Translations under genes and position numbers: made by a program
Notes under the pieces: model-generated
What the model was told of the DNA's origin: nothing
The model's database searches: none
The model's input: only the letters and a program-made list of their open reading frames with translations
Part shown: positions 61,697 through 64,000 of the stretch, in pieces
How the letters are laid out: each line of letters opens with the position of its first letter
Numbering within the stretch: position 1 is the first letter of the stretch
DNA from: JAIVHA01 sp965367295
Lineage (GTDB): Bacteria > Pseudomonadota > Gammaproteobacteria > DSM-19610
Direction: 5' to 3'
DNA: 64,000 nucleotides
NCBI GenBank assembly: GCA_965367295.1
Contig: CBDUHN010000010.1
Location: 9,241-73,240, forward strand

Positions 61697-63598
61697 ATGA
61701 AAGCCTTCCTCGCTACACTCCTGATCCTGATCGCCCCCCTGACGCAGGCCAGCCCGGATCTGCAGAAACTGGTCCAGCTGGTGGATTATGTCGGCGTGGA
61801 TTACGCCGGCGCGGTCTCCGACGGGGTCATCATCAGTGCCGAGGAATATGCCGAGATGCAGGATTTCTCCGCCGCCATCGCAGAGCAGATCGCCGCCCTG
61901 CCCACCTCCCCCGTTCAGGCCAGCCTGCTCACCAGGGCCGGCGAGCTGCGAGGCATGATCGAGGCAAGACAGTCAGCCGCTACCGTGGCATCCCTGGCGG
62001 GTAGCCTGCGCCACGAACTCATCAGCCACTACCGGGTCACCGTCACCCCCCGCGTTGCACCCGATCTGTCCGGTGCACGTCAACTGTATGCGGAAAACTG
62101 TGCCGCCTGCCATGGCGCAGAGGGCCTGGGCAACGGCCCGCTGGCCGCCAACCTGGAACCAGCCCCCATCGATTTCCACGATCGCGGACGTGCCGCGCAA
62201 CGCTCCCTGTACGGCCTGTACAGCACCATTACCCACGGGGTCGAGGACACCTCCATGCTGGGCTATCCACAGCTCAGCGAGAAGCAGCGCTGGAGCCTGG
62301 CCTTTTATGTTGGTCAAATGGCGCTGAGTCAGCATGAAATCCAGGCCGGACAAACGGCCCTGGCCGCCAACCCAGCCCACCCGCTCCGACAACTGGACAC
62401 CCTGACCACCCTGTCCCCCGCCGAGGCCGGCAGCCAGTATGGTGCCGAGGGTGCGGCACTCATGGCGCAACTGCGCATGCATCCCGCCCCGCTGTTTGGC
62501 AACCAGTCACCGCTGCGCTATGCCCACAATCGACTGGTGGAAAGTATCGATACGTATGCCGGGGGTGATGCCGACACCGCCTACCGCATCGCCGTGGACG
62601 CCTACCTGGAAGGGTTTGAACTCATGGAGCCAGGGCTCGACGCCGTGGCCCCCGAGCTGCGCCTGACCATCGAGGGGGCCATGACCCAACTGCGCACCGG
62701 CTTCCGGGACGGTACCTCCCTGGCCATTCAACAACAGCGCGCAACGGAGCTGTATGACCTGCTGGATCAGGCCCAGGCGCGACTCGACGGTACCTCGCTG
62801 TCCGGTTCCTCCGCCTTTGCCAGCGCCTTCCTGATCCTGCTGCGCGAAGGACTGGAGGCCCTGCTGGTGGTGGCCGCCCTGGCCGCCTTCCTGATCAAGA
62901 CCGGGCGTCGTGACGGCCTGCCCTTCCTGCACATCGGCTGGGGGGGGGCACTGTTGCTCGGGGTGGTCACCTGGTTCCTGGCCAGCAACTTCCTCACCAT
63001 CGGTGGCGAACAGCGCGAACTCACCGAGGGTATCGCCGCCGTGGTGGCCGCCCTGATGCTGTTCTACGTCGGCTTCTGGCTGCACGACAAGACCCACGCC
63101 CTGCAGTGGAAACGCTTCATCGAAGGCAGTGTACAGAAGGCATTGGGCACCGGCACCCTGTGGGCCCTGGCGGGACTGTCTTTCATTGCGGTCTACCGCG
63201 AGGTGTTCGAAACCATCCTGTTCTACCAGGCCCTGTGGCTGCAGGTAGATGTATCCGGCCAGCAAATGGCCCTGTCCGGCGTCGGTGCGGCGGTGGCAGT
63301 ACTGGTGGTGCTGGCCTGGGTCATCCTGCGCTACAGCACCCGCCTGCCGTTACGCCAGTTCTTCGGCGTAACCGGTATTTTCATGTTCGTGATGGCCGTG
63401 GTCTTCGCCGGCAAAGGCGTGGCCGCCCTGCAGGAGGCCGGCAAACTGCCGGTGAACCCCATCCAGTTCCCGCGCGTGGAACTGCTGGGCATCTATCCCA
63501 ACCTGCAGAGCCTGGCCTTCCAGTTGGCACTGATCGCCTTGGCGATCTTCCTGATCGTCGGCCGTAACCGGCTGGCACCGGCGGCGAGCCAGGGCTGA
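61697..63598 (+). CDS. Cytochrome c-FTR1 fusion iron permease
   Basis: A 633-residue membrane protein. Sec signal (about 1-18), a periplasmic region, a c-type cytochrome domain with heme site CAACH (Cys135, Cys138, His139), a second soluble helical region (about 240-375), then an FTR1-type permease (about 378-625) with seven hydrophobic helices. Both FTR1 iron motifs are intact: Arg383-Glu-Gly-Leu-Glu387 and Arg501-Glu-x-x-Glu505. The heme may pass electrons during ferrous iron oxidation and uptake. Ribosome site AAGG. A Fur box precedes it. Single-gene transcript. Confidence 0.94.
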   Translation: MKAFLATLLILIAPLTQASPDLQKLVQLVDYVGVDYAGAVSDGVIISAEEYAEMQDFSAAIAEQIAALPTSPVQASLLTRAGELRGMIEARQSAATVASLAGSLRHELISHYRVTVTPRVAPDLSGARQLYAENCAACHGAEGLGNGPLAANLEPAPIDFHDRGRAAQRSLYGLYSTITHGVEDTSMLGYPQLSEKQRWSLAFYVGQMALSQHEIQAGQTALAANPAHPLRQLDTLTTLSPAEAGSQYGAEGAALMAQLRMHPAPLFGNQSPLRYAHNRLVESIDTYAGGDADTAYRIAVDAYLEGFELMEPGLDAVAPELRLTIEGAMTQLRTGFRDGTSLAIQQQRATELYDLLDQAQARLDGTSLSGSSAFASAFLILLREGLEALLVVAALAAFLIKTGRRDGLPFLHIGWGGALLLGVVTWFLASNFLTIGGEQRELTEGIAAVVAALMLFYVGFWLHDKTHALQWKRFIEGSVQKALGTGTLWALAGLSFIAVYREVFETILFYQALWLQVDVSGQQMALSGVGAAVAVLVVLAWVILRYSTRLPLRQFFGVTGIFMFVMAVVFAGKGVAALQEAGKLPVNPIQFPRVELLGIYPNLQSLAFQLALIALAIFLIVGRNRLAPAASQG

Positions 63599-63647
63599 GA
63601 GACTCGGGGTTCTCTCCCCGCGGAGGGAACCGGAGGATCAGGGTGGG

Positions 63648-63855
63648 GCCGCATTCATTCGGATGGTGTTTTTCGTTTTGTGTGCTATTCCACAGCCTTC
63701 CTTCCGCCCTTGGCTGCGCGGGTGCCCTGTGCTTCTCGGCGGCGCCAGCGGGGAGCAGGGTGCCGGATTTTGGCAGGTCCGGATTCATACAGACGGTGTT
63801 CTTTTTCGTTTGTCTGCCATTCCATTACCTTCCTTCCGCCCTTGGCTGGGCGGGT
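63648..63855. repeat. Tandem pair of about 70-bp repeats in the right-hand intergenic region
   Basis: Positions 63653-63723 and 63783-63855 are diverged copies, offset by 130 bp. Each begins with an interspersed-palindrome half (GCATTCATTCGGATGG at 63651; CAGGTCCGGATTCATACAGA at 63774) and ends in the shared CCTTCCTTCCGCCCTTGGCT. They follow the iron permease gene. No coding frame is supported. Confidence 0.7.
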
Positions 63856-63888
63856 TCATTTTCTTTGCCCCGCCAAAGAAAACGAACC
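63853..63888. repeat. Long hairpin at the right edge
   Basis: GGTTCATTTTCTTTG (63853-63867) pairs with CAAAGAAAACGAACC (63874-63888): 14 of 15 pairs around CCCCGC. It is followed to the window end by GC-rich, repeat-like DNA (AAAGAAAGGCGGCCCGACGG and so on) with no convincing gene. Could act as a bidirectional terminator or be part of a mobile repeat. Confidence 0.75.
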
Positions 63889-64000
63889 AAAAGAAAGGCG
63901 GCCCGACGGCTTGCGGGCTGCGCCCGTTCCCTGCGCTTCTCGCCGCTTTGCGCGCTCGCCCAACTCGTAGCATTTCCGGGAACGGGGAAATCGTCCATTC

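Noticed and set aside
63680..63970. A 96-codon frame in the right-hand repeats
   Set aside because: Its translation only mirrors the tandem DNA repeat (twice FLPPLA) and the hairpin; no start signal or family.

Overview
The window is a chromosomal stretch of a GC-rich gammaproteobacterium. The order bamC-dapA / gcvR-bcp, the tol-pal cluster with queE-queC, and aspS-nudB-yebC-ruvCA are classic gammaproteobacterial arrangements. A soxXYZAB thiosulfate-oxidation cluster, a TusA/rhodanese pair, a YeeE/YedE-type thiosulfate transporter and several FadL-type outer-membrane channels point to a sulfur-oxidising chemolithotroph, probably related to Chromatiales/Thiohalobacter-like lineages. That placement is inferred from gene content, not from a search.

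Layout. 1-0.8 kb: 3' part of the methionine sulfoxide reductase gene msrP. 1.0-1.7 kb: a tiny orphan gene and two terminators. 1.7-12.6 kb: housekeeping block purL, a metallo-hydrolase, bamC, dapA, a decayed GalT-family pseudogene, gcvR, bcp, phoH. 12.8-22.4 kb: PerM-like permease, a LysR regulator, a chemoreceptor, an exported DUF302-like protein, two FadL-type channels, tusA and a rhodanese. 22.5-28.4 kb: bepA, then soxX-Y-Z-A-B. 28.8-30.2 kb: tRNA-Lys and the YeeE/YedE transporter. 30.3-37.1 kb: ybgC-tolQRAB-pal-cpoB-queE-queC on the minus strand. 37.2-41.6 kb: two small exported EF-hand proteins and a GlrK-QseG-GlrR signalling cluster. 41.6-49.4 kb: ruvB, then a three-gene insert (polyamine-binding protein, GGDEF-EAL protein, alpha-carbonic anhydrase), then ruvA, ruvC and yebC. 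49.6-54.4 kb: a third FadL-type channel, nudB, aspS, an FmdB-type protein and a small hypothetical. 54.7-61.3 kb: an Atm1-type ABC exporter, a PilZ protein, PomAB-type flagellar stators, and a hypothetical/SDR pair. 61.7-63.6 kb: a cytochrome c-FTR1 iron permease fusion behind a Fur box. The window ends in repetitive, apparently non-coding DNA.

How it works together. The Sox proteins oxidise thiosulfate in the periplasm. No soxCD is present here, so sulfane sulfur may be stored or passed on, with TusA and the rhodanese as possible cytoplasmic carriers and YeeE/YedE as a possible importer. Two environmental-response modules stand out. One is an NspS/MbaA-like pair (periplasmic polyamine-binding protein plus membrane GGDEF-EAL enzyme) sitting between ruvB and ruvA. 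The other is the PilZ-pomB-pomA cluster, which could connect cyclic-di-GMP to flagellar motor output. The link between the two is inference.

Non-coding structure. A family of 20-30 bp palindromes with a core like GGTCCGAATGAATTCGGACC occurs in about a dozen intergenic spots. A second, MITE-like inverted repeat beginning CGTCATTGCGAG occurs twice. The clearest oddities are the nonstandard (probably ATC) start of ruvC, the triple-damaged GalT-family pseudogene, and the very long linker and tail of the PomB protein. No CRISPR array, rRNA operon, integrase, transposase or prophage was seen.
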